A stretch of 64,000 nt of DNA from Armatimonadota bacterium (lineage in GTDB: Bacteria; Armatimonadota; Fimbriimonadia; Fimbriimonadales; Fimbriimonadaceae): positions 434,001-498,000 of the forward strand of contig JAFLBD010000003.1 of NCBI GenBank assembly GCA_017303935.1. Reading direction: 5' to 3'. A program made the position numbers and the translations under genes. Within the stretch, counting starts at the first letter, position 1. Every line of letters starts with the position of its first letter. Shown here piece by piece: positions 1-8,131 of this stretch. Under the pieces are notes generated by a model. It was not told the DNA's origin. It searched no databases and saw only the letters and a list, made by a program, of their open reading frames with translations.

Positions 1-444
1 AGTACTGGAGCATTTCTGTTCTCAACTACATACATAGGCTTTACTAATGTAAAGCAAATCGCGGAGAGAGCAAATTCAAATGCAATTTCTAATATCCGCT
101 ACCAAATGGCAACTAACCTCACTACTAGTCTTGCGGGACTAAACGAAACAGTTAGCTCGGGGAGTTTTGGCACGAATTCAACTGCGATTACAGGATTCAC
201 AAGCAACACGGGAATCGTCTCAGCACATGAAGGTGCTTACATAATTGGCGTCAAAACCGCTACTCCAACTTTTATTGCTGCGACGAAAATGTCCACAACG
301 GGAAATCTTACATCCTCATTCAACCTTTCCCAAACCACTTCCCTCACTGGGCAATCCGCGATCGTTCTCGCCCCAGAACCGGGTGCATTCATCGCTCTAG
401 GATTCGGCATTATTCCGCTACTCGTTAAACGCAAAAAGAAGTAA
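1..444 (+). CDS. PEP-CTERM surface protein, 5' end outside window
   Basis: The reading frame is open from the first base, so this is the C-terminal 147 residues of a longer protein. The visible part is Ser/Thr/Gly-rich and predicted extracellular. It ends in a PEP-CTERM sorting tail: PEPGAF, a hydrophobic segment, then KRKKK. In known systems an exosortase recognises this tail after Sec export and links the protein to the cell surface or matrix. No exosortase gene is in the window. Related tails close the genes at 4102 and 5181. Function of the body is unknown; the sorting call is firm. Confidence 0.8.
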   Translation, partial: STGAFLFSTTYIGFTNVKQIAERANSNAISNIRYQMATNLTTSLAGLNETVSSGSFGTNSTAITGFTSNTGIVSAHEGAYIIGVKTATPTFIAATKMSTTGNLTSSFNLSQTTSLTGQSAIVLAPEPGAFIALGFGIIPLLVKRKKK

Positions 445-477
445 CACCGTTTCTTCCTGAACAGCAGATAACAGTAG

Positions 478-515
478 GGGCCCTCATCCGGTGATTGTTC
501 ACCGAATGAGGGCCC
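478..515. terminator. hairpin between convergent genes
   Basis: Near-perfect 17-bp inverted repeat (478-494 with 499-515, one mismatch, 4-base loop TTGT). It lies between the convergent genes ending at 444 and 550 and can act in both directions. There is no T-tract on either side, so it may need a factor or serve mainly as an mRNA 3' end. Confidence 0.6.
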
Positions 516-549
516 ACTATCTACCACATAACCAGAAGAAAGACGATAA

Positions 550-1185
550 TTATGCGGCGATGCTCAGAGAGTTCCCGCCGCTATTTGGATAAGCCGCAGC
601 TGCCACGCTTGGAGCAGAGTTTGTGCCAGCTCGCGTGGAGATAATGCGGTACCAAGTCATCACACCAGGAGTCTGATTTTCGTGATCAAACTTCACCTTT
701 GTGACGACACCAGCAAAGTTCCAGTTGCTCTGGCCATCGACGCGGTATTCCACAACAAATGTAGTGTTAGCCGAGTTTCCGTTGCGGTTCCAGGTGATTT
801 TGTTCACGCCATCATCACAACCGGTTACGCTGACGCCAGTCACCGTGGTCACAGGCGAAGTAACAGCGTTAGAAACAATCTGAAGTTCGCTAAGGATTTC
901 CGGCGAAACCGTTGGATTTGCCTTAAACTCCTTGGCATACTTTCGAGCAACTGCGTTTGCGGTTGTCTTAGCCGAGTTCTTGGCGGCAGTAGCACCCTTC
1001 AAAATAGCTTTCGCAGTACTTTGAGCAGTCAAATCCGTACTGAATCCGCTTGCAGCGCCATTGATTTCTGCGAGCTCTTCTGTGTCGAGGTCCAGTTCGG
1101 ACTCATACTTTTCGCAGGTCTCTGCGAAATTGTTTAACCATGCTTGCAAAGCAAGGTCATCTTGAGGCAAGAAATTGCTTGACAT
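550..1185 (-). CDS. fibronectin type III-like protein of unknown function
   Basis: A 211-residue protein with two parts. Residues 1-60 are acidic and helical, beginning with a segment rich in Leu, Trp and Glu. Residues 60-110 form an Ala/Lys-rich helix, and residues 115-205 resemble one FnIII beta-sandwich (the VEYRVDG and WYRIISTR strands). No signal peptide or membrane segment is visible. I recall similarly organised FnIII proteins in Planctomycetes and Verrucomicrobia that lack an assigned function; that is family memory, not a search. The start ATG follows TGGTGA, a weak Shine-Dalgarno. It converges on the PEP-CTERM gene. Confidence 0.6.
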   Translation of the reverse strand: MSSNFLPQDDLALQAWLNNFAETCEKYESELDLDTEELAEINGAASGFSTDLTAQSTAKAILKGATAAKNSAKTTANAVARKYAKEFKANPTVSPEILSELQIVSNAVTSPVTTVTGVSVTGCDDGVNKITWNRNGNSANTTFVVEYRVDGQSNWNFAGVVTKVKFDHENQTPGVMTWYRIISTRAGTNSAPSVAAAAYPNSGGNSLSIAA

Positions 1186-1590
1186 GTTTTCACCAACTAT
1201 TCCAGTTCAGGAATACAGCAAGTCTCGGTCATCGCTCACGAAATCTTTAGAATTTTCTTTGAATTGAACCTAAAATGCACCTATGATGCATGTAATCTAC
1301 GTCGCCACCATGATATTGTTCTCTATATTTCAAGAAACTCTCTTTTGATTTCAGCAATTTTTCTCTTACCATCAGCAATATTTCTTTGAATTGAACTGCT
1401 GTTTCTTCATATTTCAGGAACAATTCTTTTGAGAAATGCTGATGCAATTTAGAATTTTGCTTCCGCAAGTTTCATCTAGAATCAAATTTTTTATGATTTG
1501 GTGACTTATTTGATCTCGTGGTCGCCCGCAAATTGTTCTTGATTGAAGCAAAATGTTGGCCTTCCTCACCAAACGTCAAGGCCGGTTCGC
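1186..1590. repeat. AT-rich intergenic stretch with imperfect direct repeats
   Basis: This 400-base gap is clearly AT-richer than its surroundings. It holds a 16-bp exact direct repeat TTTCTTTGAATTGAAC (1254-1269 and 1381-1396) and a 25-bp imperfect pair (1324-1348 and 1408-1432). Read on the minus strand, 1247-1468 is a 73-codon frame from a TTG, very Lys/Glu-rich, in which the repeats encode two copies of an FLKY-type heptad. It has no good ribosome site, so I do not call it a gene. A horizontally acquired remnant or regulatory DNA are both possible. Confidence 0.45.
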
Positions 1591-1625
1591 TTGACTTCAT
1601 TTTCATCTATGGCTATAATGCGCAC
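1591..1625 (+). promoter_or_regulatory. sigma-70 type promoter, leaderless
   Basis: TTGACT (1591-1596), a 17-base spacer and a consensus TATAAT (1614-1619). The ATG of the next gene begins only 6 bases after the -10, so transcription should start at or next to the start codon. Confidence 0.8.
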
Positions 1626-3371
1626 ATGAACTGGCGTCTAGCGTGCTTCATTGGCGTTTTGGCGAGTACGAGTATCTCGGCACACGCCGCTCCACCATCC
1701 ATAACTGGCCCCTCTCAACTCCCAATCGGCCAGAGCGGAACTTACACGATCTATCACAATCCAACAGGGACCGGATCTTTACCGGGATTTGAATATAGCC
1801 GCATCTGGATCACCAGTTCAAATTCGCAGCTCTATAGTAGCAATTGGATCACTTCAAATTCCTCAGCTCAAGGAACCCAAAGCTGGGCATACATACCCGC
1901 CGGTCAGAGACCAATTCCGGTGATTAACTATTCCGGTAGCGATCAGTACCTAGATTTAAACAACGACGGGTGGTTCAATGAGCTTGACTACGACGTGTTT
2001 TGGAGCCATTTAGGTGAGGTTTGGGACGGGCCTCCTGCCCCGTATCCGACCTGCGACTTCGATCATGATGGGGAGGTTTCCATCTCTGATTACGACCTAA
2101 TGACAGTGGCGACACCAAGAACAGTGTCAAATGGGGACTTCTGGGCACAATCTCCACGAACAGGTGGTTTCAATGGCAATTCTTGGACAACATTACAAAT
2201 TGTCCCACCAATTTCCGGCAGTTTTGTAATAAACGTCGAGGGGCCGGGCGGACTGACACAATTCTCAGTCAATTTGCCGACCTTCAGTTCCTCTCCATTC
2301 ACTGGGATTCCAAACACGATTCGTCCGTCTATTCGTCCACGGTTGCAGCCTGCGACAGCTGGCAATCCAAATCCAGGCCCATACAACTTAGTGCCCGAAA
2401 TCAATAGCTTCATTGTTACAACCAGAATCACAGATGGCAATGGCACGCCGGCACCGTTGCGCTTGGTCCAATGGAGGCTGGATGCTACTCATACCGCTGA
2501 AGGTCATATTCATAACACTTTGCCGGTAACAAGCTGGTTACACAGTATCGACGATTCTGTAATGTTGGACCATATTGCAACTCCGGACAGTCCTTTTGGT
2601 CATCCGTTAAGTACGAGCAGTGTTGTCCCAAACAAGAAGAAAGGTGGTGATCAACCGCGAATTGAGACCGCAATTACTGACCTCAATGGATATGTCTCTG
2701 TAAAAGTGACTGCGTCTGAGGTTTCGGGTACCGAATCGTTGAGCATCATTGTCGATGGACACACCGTTAGGGCGGAATCCTTCATGGTTACTGTTGAGGG
2801 TCTGACCGAATTGCCGAATCCATCTAGTTCCGATAACTACAAGAAGATTGGGGCAGTCGCTGGGCGACACACACAGAATCACTATGGAACTTCCGAATGC
2901 CGTTCTCGGATACAGTCCGCCGCGAATATCTTCCGTGCTCTTCAGCTGACGGACAAGGATCTGAACGATCTTCTGGATAAATGGGGCGCGAAGTTCCGGT
3001 TTGGAGGCTTATCGCCCCAAATTTCTAGACAAATTCAGAAGCTGGAGGTGAACGATATCAGCTTGCCAAAGGGCGGTTTGTTTGACAAAGATGGCGACTG
3101 GTGCAGTCCACATGGTGGACATCGCGAGGGTAACACCGTGGACATTCGCACCATTCAATTTTTAGCTTCATCCAACTTAGCAAAGGAAGTTCCTAAAGCG
3201 GATTCAGCATGGCCTGACAACCGCTATACTAAGAACAAAGAAGCGAGCGAATTATCACGTGAGATAAACTTAACGCTCGCACTGTTGCAGTTGAAGGCGC
3301 TGAAAGATGCGGGCTTTAGTGTATTACAGGAAGCAAATCATTGGCACGCACGATATTCTAACGCACCCTAA
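1626..3371 (+). CDS. secreted LAS-type metallopeptidase with dockerin-like repeats
   Basis: A 581-residue exported protein. ATG 1626 is chosen because a consensus promoter ends 6 bases before it and it opens a clear signal peptide (ending in SAHA). Residues 108-165 hold two calcium-loop repeats of dockerin type (D110 and D144 start loops of DxNxDG form), here in the middle of the protein. The middle is beta-rich and Ig-like. The C-terminal 130 residues carry H499-x6-D506 and H572-W-H574, the zinc-ligand pattern of LAS peptidases (M15/M74, D-Ala-D-Ala or endopeptidase types). I infer a peptidoglycan or peptide hydrolase acting outside the cytoplasm. Substrate is unknown. Confidence 0.65.
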   Translation: MNWRLACFIGVLASTSISAHAAPPSITGPSQLPIGQSGTYTIYHNPTGTGSLPGFEYSRIWITSSNSQLYSSNWITSNSSAQGTQSWAYIPAGQRPIPVINYSGSDQYLDLNNDGWFNELDYDVFWSHLGEVWDGPPAPYPTCDFDHDGEVSISDYDLMTVATPRTVSNGDFWAQSPRTGGFNGNSWTTLQIVPPISGSFVINVEGPGGLTQFSVNLPTFSSSPFTGIPNTIRPSIRPRLQPATAGNPNPGPYNLVPEINSFIVTTRITDGNGTPAPLRLVQWRLDATHTAEGHIHNTLPVTSWLHSIDDSVMLDHIATPDSPFGHPLSTSSVVPNKKKGGDQPRIETAITDLNGYVSVKVTASEVSGTESLSIIVDGHTVRAESFMVTVEGLTELPNPSSSDNYKKIGAVAGRHTQNHYGTSECRSRIQSAANIFRALQLTDKDLNDLLDKWGAKFRFGGLSPQISRQIQKLEVNDISLPKGGLFDKDGDWCSPHGGHREGNTVDIRTIQFLASSNLAKEVPKADSAWPDNRYTKNKEASELSREINLTLALLQLKALKDAGFSVLQEANHWHARYSNAP

Positions 3372-3394
3372 TCCAATAATTGAGCACGAATCCC

Positions 3395-3934
3395 TTACAA
3401 CTCATTCTTACCTGGTAGAGAAGGCAGTTTTCCCGACGCCATTAATTGTTCCACCGCATCCTCAGAAGGAGAGATGAAGATCACGCACTGAGATTCCTCC
3501 GAATCTGGATCGAAACGAACCTTATATTCTCCAAAATTGTAGATCAAGTTAGGTTTCAGCTGTGAAATCGTCTCTAGAGCTTCTGATTTTTGTATGACCT
3601 TGCGGTCTAGCACATATCTGAGTGAAACAATGTTTGAATTTTCACTAGTACCTAGTGCGGTAATCGTTCCACATGGTTCGCCGTCGCAAAACAGTTGGTG
3701 CTCGACCATATACATTGATACGGAACTACTTGCAGAATAGAATGAATCTTCATGATTCTTCGCGCCGAGTTTCAGTCCAAACATCGTGTTAAAGTGCTCC
3801 CTTACCTTTGGCGCCTGCACTTGATGGAAAGCCGCACGATTTCGATCGCTCTTAGACTCGCGCAATGCAATTCCGGCCACGGAAGCTATCCCTGCCACCA
3901 AAACTGCGATTAACCCAAACAGCGCTCGATTCAT
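3395..3934 (-). CDS. single-pass membrane protein, unknown
   Basis: A 179-residue protein. The start ATG (3934) is chosen over upstream codons because it opens a signal anchor (about residues 3-22) and lies 6 bases after a consensus TATAAT (3946-3941, minus strand). The remainder is soluble and extracytoplasmic by prediction, with two cysteines in CDGEPCG that could pair. No family recognised. It converges on the LAS peptidase gene with 23 bases between stops. Confidence 0.55.
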   Translation of the reverse strand: MNRALFGLIAVLVAGIASVAGIALRESKSDRNRAAFHQVQAPKVREHFNTMFGLKLGAKNHEDSFYSASSSVSMYMVEHQLFCDGEPCGTITALGTSENSNIVSLRYVLDRKVIQKSEALETISQLKPNLIYNFGEYKVRFDPDSEESQCVIFISPSEDAVEQLMASGKLPSLPGKNEL

Positions 3935-3940
3935 GATCGC

Positions 3941-3946
3941 ATTATA
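3941..3946 (-). promoter_or_regulatory. -10 element, leaderless
   Basis: TATAAT on the minus strand, followed by GCGATC and then the ATG at 3934. No convincing -35. The spacing matches the promoters at 1614 and 4090. Confidence 0.55.
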
Positions 3947-4089
3947 CAGAAAGCGGCTCTGATTACCCACCCATTTTCGCAAGACTCTGCCTATGCGATA
4001 TAGGTGAGATGTCGCCTGGAGCGACGGCAATTTGAATCGCGAGGACCGAACCTGACAAAATTACTGGGGCTACTTTGGTCAATTCACAC

Positions 4090-4101
4090 TATAATACGAG
4101 C
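4090..4101 (+). promoter_or_regulatory. -10 element, leaderless
   Basis: TATAAT (4090-4095) then ACGAGC then ATG at 4102. The -35 is weak. No Shine-Dalgarno precedes the ATG. Confidence 0.6.
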
Positions 4102-5064
4102 ATGCGATTGTGCTTTGTTTTGGCATTGGCGGGGGCCATGAGTGCGGCTCACGCCTCTTTTGAACTCATGATTTTGCCTAATGCGAGTTCTTCGGTGCTC
4201 ACCCGCTGGGATCCTGTTTCCCGCGTAAATCTGGGCACGATTGGAGAACAAGGCGGCTCAAGTGTGATGTCGGTTAACCAGATGGCGACCGGAAACATCG
4301 CAGCTACATCTTCTGTGGGCACGGTTCTGTATGAACCCTATAGTGGAACATACCAAGGGTCCCAACCTTTGCCTTCGACTCTTTGCAGTATTGATCCGAA
4401 TCATGCGACATTGTATGAAGCATTTGGACAATTTGTGTATCGCTACAATGGTACAACAGGTGCCTCAATTTCTAACCTTTCGACGGGACTGAATATCTAC
4501 GGAATTATCGGAGTTACATCTACTCGTGCTTTTGTTTATGGCACAAATGCTTCTGGCGATCTTGTTGCGCGCGGTGTTGATTTCTCAACAAGTACGCTTA
4601 GCGCACAGACGACGATTGTTGCTGCTGCAAGTGTGGCAAGTCCTAACTTGATCGGAATGGGTGCAGTTAGCGTGAATGCGACTTCTGGTGGCTTCGCAGT
4701 TAAGTTTACCTATCGAAATTCACTGAATCTAAATTACCTAAACGTCATGAATTACAATAGTTCGATGGCGCTTACTAGCTTTTCGTCCACGGCAATTAGT
4801 GGATTTGGCACTGGTGCACTTTGTGTGATTTCAGGTCACTTAGGATACTACGTTGTTGGAGATGATGCTGCCTCCTCAACAGTCACGCGATTGACCCGAT
4901 ATGGGACGGATAACGTGATTTTAGGGTCATCCACCACCAGTTCCGTTGATGTTCCTTCTTATCGCTGGAGCGGTGCCAACATTTTGGCTCCAGAGCCTGG
5001 ACCGTTTGTCGCTATGGGGTTAGGTTTAGCCGCATTAATTGTGCGCCGTCGACGCAAGGATTAA
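4102..5064 (+). CDS. PEP-CTERM surface protein
   Basis: A 320-residue exported protein. The ATG at 4102 opens a signal peptide ending in AHA and follows TATAAT by 6 bases, so I prefer it to the ATG-like codon 27 bases upstream. The body looks like beta-propeller or WD-like repeats, with recurring phrases about every 40-50 residues and many Ser/Thr/Gly, but I cannot assign a fold with confidence. It ends in PEPGPF, a hydrophobic helix and RRRRKD, the exosortase sorting tail. Surface attachment is firm; the function is not known. Confidence 0.8.
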   Translation: MRLCFVLALAGAMSAAHASFELMILPNASSSVLTRWDPVSRVNLGTIGEQGGSSVMSVNQMATGNIAATSSVGTVLYEPYSGTYQGSQPLPSTLCSIDPNHATLYEAFGQFVYRYNGTTGASISNLSTGLNIYGIIGVTSTRAFVYGTNASGDLVARGVDFSTSTLSAQTTIVAAASVASPNLIGMGAVSVNATSGGFAVKFTYRNSLNLNYLNVMNYNSSMALTSFSSTAISGFGTGALCVISGHLGYYVVGDDAASSTVTRLTRYGTDNVILGSSTTSSVDVPSYRWSGANILAPEPGPFVAMGLGLAALIVRRRRKD

Positions 5065-5077
5065 GTATATTTATCTG

Positions 5078-5114
5078 GAATGTTGCCGGAATGCTAGCAG
5101 TTTCGGCAATATTC
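5078..5114 (+). terminator. hairpin after PEP-CTERM gene
   Basis: Inverted repeat of 11 pairs with one G-T wobble (5078-5088 with 5104-5114). No T-tract follows; the right arm ends just before the extended -10 of the next gene. Confidence 0.4.
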
Positions 5115-5123
5115 TGATACAAT
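5115..5123 (+). promoter_or_regulatory. extended -10 promoter
   Basis: TGATACAAT, an extended -10 (TGn plus TACAAT at 5118-5123), 58 bases before the TTG start at 5181. Unlike the neighbouring genes, this transcript has a leader and a Shine-Dalgarno. Confidence 0.5.
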
Positions 5124-5180
5124 CACTTGGGCCGAAGTTCCTTTGAGGATTTGCTCAAAGGCTTCGAAGGAGAACATCAA

Positions 5181-5717
5181 TTGAATCTTAGACTACTTTG
5201 TTTGGTTACTGCGTTGGGAATGTGCGTTGCTGCAAATGCCAACGGAATTTTGACGATCAACGACCCACACAAGACGGTGACTGCCGGTTCTAGCCAGTCC
5301 ATCTTGTTTACTGGCACGCTCAGCATTACCCAAGATTGGAATAGCTTATCACTTTGGTATCCACATGCCTATTTGCAAGGTGGTTATGGGTCAAGGATAG
5401 ATGCAGGAAACGTCCATTCAGACTTTTTGACATGGCTTGGCACAATTGGTAGCCACCAAGCAGGTGCAACTTATTCCGGCGGTCTGTTTTATATGGACAT
5501 GGATGCTGGCGATCCTATGGGTATGTATGATCACACCTTTGCTTCGTTGACAGCTCCTTGCAATGTGTACATCGATTTTAATTCTAACCAATCGAACTAT
5601 GTACGCAGCAATGTAACCGCTATTTCGATTAATGCCGTACCTGAGCCTGGCACTTACGCCGCCCTAGGTTTGGGATTGGTCGGCGTGATTGCATCGCGAC
5701 GAAAGCGCTCTAAGTAA
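5181..5717 (+). CDS. PEP-CTERM protein, small
   Basis: A 178-residue exported protein. TTG 5181 is chosen because AAGGAGA lies 7 bases upstream and the codon opens a signal peptide ending in ANA; the ATG-like codon further upstream would put charged residues before it. The body is rich in Gly, Tyr and Asp, with a DMDAGDPMG stretch. The end is PEPGTY, a hydrophobic helix and RRKRSK. It probably goes to the cell surface through exosortase. No enzymatic motif is visible. Confidence 0.8.
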   Translation: MNLRLLCLVTALGMCVAANANGILTINDPHKTVTAGSSQSILFTGTLSITQDWNSLSLWYPHAYLQGGYGSRIDAGNVHSDFLTWLGTIGSHQAGATYSGGLFYMDMDAGDPMGMYDHTFASLTAPCNVYIDFNSNQSNYVRSNVTAISINAVPEPGTYAALGLGLVGVIASRRKRSK

Positions 5718-5733
5718 ATCTTCCCCGTTGATC

Positions 5734-5770
5734 ATTCCCTTTGCACAGATGTGCAAAGGGAATTTTCTTT
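5734..5770 (+). terminator. intrinsic terminator
   Basis: Perfect 14-bp stem (5734-5747 with 5750-5763) on a tight 2-base loop, followed by a T-rich run TTTCTTTATCC. It lies between convergent genes and closes the PEP-CTERM gene; on the minus strand it may also serve the DinB operon end. Confidence 0.8.
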
Positions 5771-6254
5771 ATCCTACATAGATTTCTTGGTCGTTCCAAC
5801 AGGTCTGCAGATAATCTATTTGCCCGCAATGCAATGTTGCGTGCCATCCCGGCAGATTCATCATAAACCACATCGGCATTGTCCATCCTTGGCCGGAATC
5901 TATTTCTGAATCGACTTCATCAGCTTGAATTGTTTCGAGAGCGGAGATGACTTCTTCCAAGCCCATATTGAATGCTTGGATCACCTGTTCCCTGGTCGTA
6001 ATCGCCTCTTCTTCGGCGTTGTTTTGCGCGATCCATAGCTCCAGATCTTCGGGTTGCGGGGGTTTTCTGTCGCGAATCATCTTCGCAAACCGACTGTAAT
6101 AGAGTGCGGTGTGGGCGGCGATCCTTAAAGCCGATTTAGCAGTCGGAGCAGGAGTCCAATGGAGTTTATCATCTGGTACATGCGAGAAGTTCCTGAGGAA
6201 CATTTGCATATTATCCCTTGCACTCTTTTTAGCAGCTTCGACGGCTTCGATCAT
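5769..6254 (-). CDS. DinB-like four-helix metal-binding protein
   Basis: A 161-residue protein of the DinB/YfiT fold. Three histidines in the expected places (H in AAHTALYY, and the two in the WHATLHCGQ helix) form the likely divalent metal site. The ATG (6254-6252) overlaps the TAA of the upstream gene by one base, so translation is probably coupled; longer frames start inside that gene and are not credible. Family members act as thiol-dependent transferases or have unknown roles in stress. Third gene of a VOC-AlkD-DinB operon. Confidence 0.8.
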   Translation of the reverse strand: MIEAVEAAKKSARDNMQMFLRNFSHVPDDKLHWTPAPTAKSALRIAAHTALYYSRFAKMIRDRKPPQPEDLELWIAQNNAEEEAITTREQVIQAFNMGLEEVISALETIQADEVDSEIDSGQGWTMPMWFMMNLPGWHATLHCGQIDYLQTCWNDQEIYVG

Positions 6255-6970
6255 TAACACCTTGCCGTCTTTCGCTTTTTGCCTAGGCGGTTCATGTTCA
6301 CAACTTTTTCTATGTACTCCGGTGCAGAAGGAACCTTGCATGCAGTGTTCCCCATATTTACTTTGACCTTTCCTAGCGCCTGCCCTACTTTGATCGCCTC
6401 AGGGCACAGTTCAGCAACCCCACACCCTACGCAGATCACGAAATTGTTCATTTTATAGCGCACACGATCGGGCTGATCATGCAAAGTTTCTTGCACGCGG
6501 ATGAGCAACTTTCTTAAATGCTCGATGTCAAGTTCAGAATCTGGCTTAACTCCTACTAGCGATGACAGTGTTCCCCATCCACAGACTGCAGCCCTTTTGT
6601 CCTCGGATTCAATCCACTCTAAAGCAAGCTCCCATCCATGTGGACCGTCCGCCGCTACCCATGCAACTGCATATTCTGCAATGGCATCATTGTTTGCCTT
6701 CGAAAGCCAATCTCGCAAATCGTCTTTGGACATTTTGCTTTCATCGGCAATAAGCCCGGCAAGATACATCGCGTCGTACACTCCTGTGTTGTAAAGATCC
6801 TTGGCAAGCTGATAATCCTTCTTGATAGCTTTTTCATACTTCTTTAAATATTCAATTTTGACGCCATACATGGGATCGGTAACGCCGTGGTTTCGCAAAA
6901 CCTTGCAATACCCTTCACTGCCTAAAGGTTTAATTTCTTCCAGTATTTGTTCCGCTGTGTAGTTGCTCAT
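6254..6970 (-). CDS. DNA alkylation repair enzyme, AlkD-like HEAT-repeat protein
   Basis: A 238-residue all-helical protein matching the DNA alkylation repair (AlkC/AlkD) HEAT-repeat family. The Gly-Trp phrases in the middle (DGPHGWELALEW and VCGWGTL) and the repeated helical pairs are typical. Family members excise N3- or N7-alkylated bases. The C-terminal basic tail (KKRKTARC) may help DNA binding. The start overlaps the stop of the VOC gene by 4 bases (ATGA). Its catalytic competence was not checked residue by residue. Confidence 0.8.
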   Translation of the reverse strand: MSNYTAEQILEEIKPLGSEGYCKVLRNHGVTDPMYGVKIEYLKKYEKAIKKDYQLAKDLYNTGVYDAMYLAGLIADESKMSKDDLRDWLSKANNDAIAEYAVAWVAADGPHGWELALEWIESEDKRAAVCGWGTLSSLVGVKPDSELDIEHLRKLLIRVQETLHDQPDRVRYKMNNFVICVGCGVAELCPEAIKVGQALGKVKVNMGNTACKVPSAPEYIEKVVNMNRLGKKRKTARC

Positions 6971-7443
6971 TTGGATTCCTCAAATGCTCTTTCAAGCCCT
7001 GCAATATCAAACTTCACCATGCCCATCATAGCTTGCATCACTGCGGCGCGATGCGCTGAATTTCCAGCTTCCATAAGTTCATTCATCCTCTTCGGAGTTA
7101 CTTGCCAACTGATGCCATATCGGTCGCGAAGCCAGCCGCAGGCAACTCCTTCACCGCCTTCCACCAATGCATCCCAAATGCGATCAACTTCGGCCTGGTC
7201 GTTACACAAAATGCTAATGGAAAAGGAATTTTTTGGTTCTGGTCCGCCAGGAGCTTGCATGATCACAAACTCTTGCCCACCGATCGTGAAGTTGATGACG
7301 ATCACTTCTGGCGCGTCGCTCTCGCCAACCGGGACGCGCTCGATTGAACGGATTTCGGAGTTCTCAATCAGAGAAGTGTACAAGTTTGCAGCTTCTTCTG
7401 CATTATTTTGAAACCACAAAAAGCTTCGTGTGCGGACGGACAT
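6967..7443 (-). CDS. VOC family protein, PhnB / 3-demethylubiquinone methyltransferase-like
   Basis: A 158-residue protein with the PhnB-like vicinal oxygen chelate fold: a FLWFQNNAEEAA opening, a central GGQEF strand and a DRYGISWQVTP close. Members are often annotated as 3-demethylubiquinone-9 3-methyltransferase, but the activity is unproven. ATG 7443 is chosen because TAGAAT ends 7 bases before it (7456-7451). It heads a three-gene operon with AlkD-like and DinB-like genes, all with overlapping start and stop codons. Confidence 0.8.
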   Translation of the reverse strand: MSVRTRSFLWFQNNAEEAANLYTSLIENSEIRSIERVPVGESDAPEVIVINFTIGGQEFVIMQAPGGPEPKNSFSISILCNDQAEVDRIWDALVEGGEGVACGWLRDRYGISWQVTPKRMNELMEAGNSAHRAAVMQAMMGMVKFDIAGLERAFEESK

Positions 7444-7450
7444 GGTGCGT

Positions 7451-7456
7451 ATTCTA
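7451..7456 (-). promoter_or_regulatory. -10 element of VOC-AlkD-DinB operon
   Basis: TAGAAT on the minus strand, 7 bases before ATG 7443, with no Shine-Dalgarno between. Leaderless arrangement. Confidence 0.45.
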
Positions 7457-7518
7457 CACACCAATGCGCCTATTTGGTACGCCCGCGAGCCAGATTTTAG
7501 ACCGCACTGCTGACTAGT

Positions 7519-8082
7519 CTAAACAAACAGAATGCAGCGGAAACCGCGAGCGGCGTAATACGATTCCGCGCCGTTGTGATAGACGAACACCCGGTCAAAC
7601 CGCCTGTCGCCAAAGATCGCTCCGCCAAGTTTTCGAACTTCATCAGGAGTTTTCAACCAACTCGATGTCTTGAGGTCAAATTCGCCGAAGGACTGAAGCC
7701 ATTTGTATTGCTCTTCATTGAGCAATTCCGCACCGTATTGAGTCGCAATTTCGGTCGCGCTGCCAGCAGGTTTGTGTTCTTTGCGGGAGTTCAGCGCGGC
7801 TTCGTCATAACAAAGGCTTCTGCGCCCCTTTGGGCTCCCCGGCGCGCAGTCTACGAAGGTAACTTTCCCGCCATCTGCGCTGAGGTCGCCCACCACATCA
7901 GGCTCACCACCAGACAGTTCAAGATTCCTCAGAACAGCCAAAGCTGATGGATTCGCGCGCAACCGTTGCTCAACAATTTCCCAATCCACACTGCGGTGCC
8001 GTGCAAGATTATTGAGAAATCTACTACGTAATTCGGTAATGATCGCCTCTTGGTCAGCGATGGATAACTCTGCGGAGCTCAT
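7519..8082 (-). CDS. DUF4256 family protein
   Basis: A 187-residue cytoplasmic protein matching the DUF4256 family along its whole length. Signature pieces are GGEPDVVG, the DCAPGSPKGRRSLCYD block, GEFDLKTSSWLKTP and the near-terminal VYHNGAESYYAARGFR. The family is widespread but uncharacterised. GATAAT (8095-8090) ends 7 bases before the ATG, again leaderless. It is divergent from the VOC gene at 8132 and the two may share control. Confidence 0.85.
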   Translation of the reverse strand: MSSAELSIADQEAIITELRSRFLNNLARHRSVDWEIVEQRLRANPSALAVLRNLELSGGEPDVVGDLSADGGKVTFVDCAPGSPKGRRSLCYDEAALNSRKEHKPAGSATEIATQYGAELLNEEQYKWLQSFGEFDLKTSSWLKTPDEVRKLGGAIFGDRRFDRVFVYHNGAESYYAARGFRCILFV

Positions 8083-8131
8083 TCAACTTATTATCCCAAT
8101 TTGATTGCCGGCGGGTAATGTGAATCCACTG

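Noticed and set aside
478-515. Long hairpin as an attachment site or mobile element end
   Set aside because: A terminator between convergent genes is the simpler reading; no integrase or second copy is nearby.
1247-1468. 73-codon minus-strand frame in the AT-rich tract
   Set aside because: TTG start without a ribosome site or promoter, AT-rich repeats explain the Lys/Glu pattern; kept as a repeat region only.
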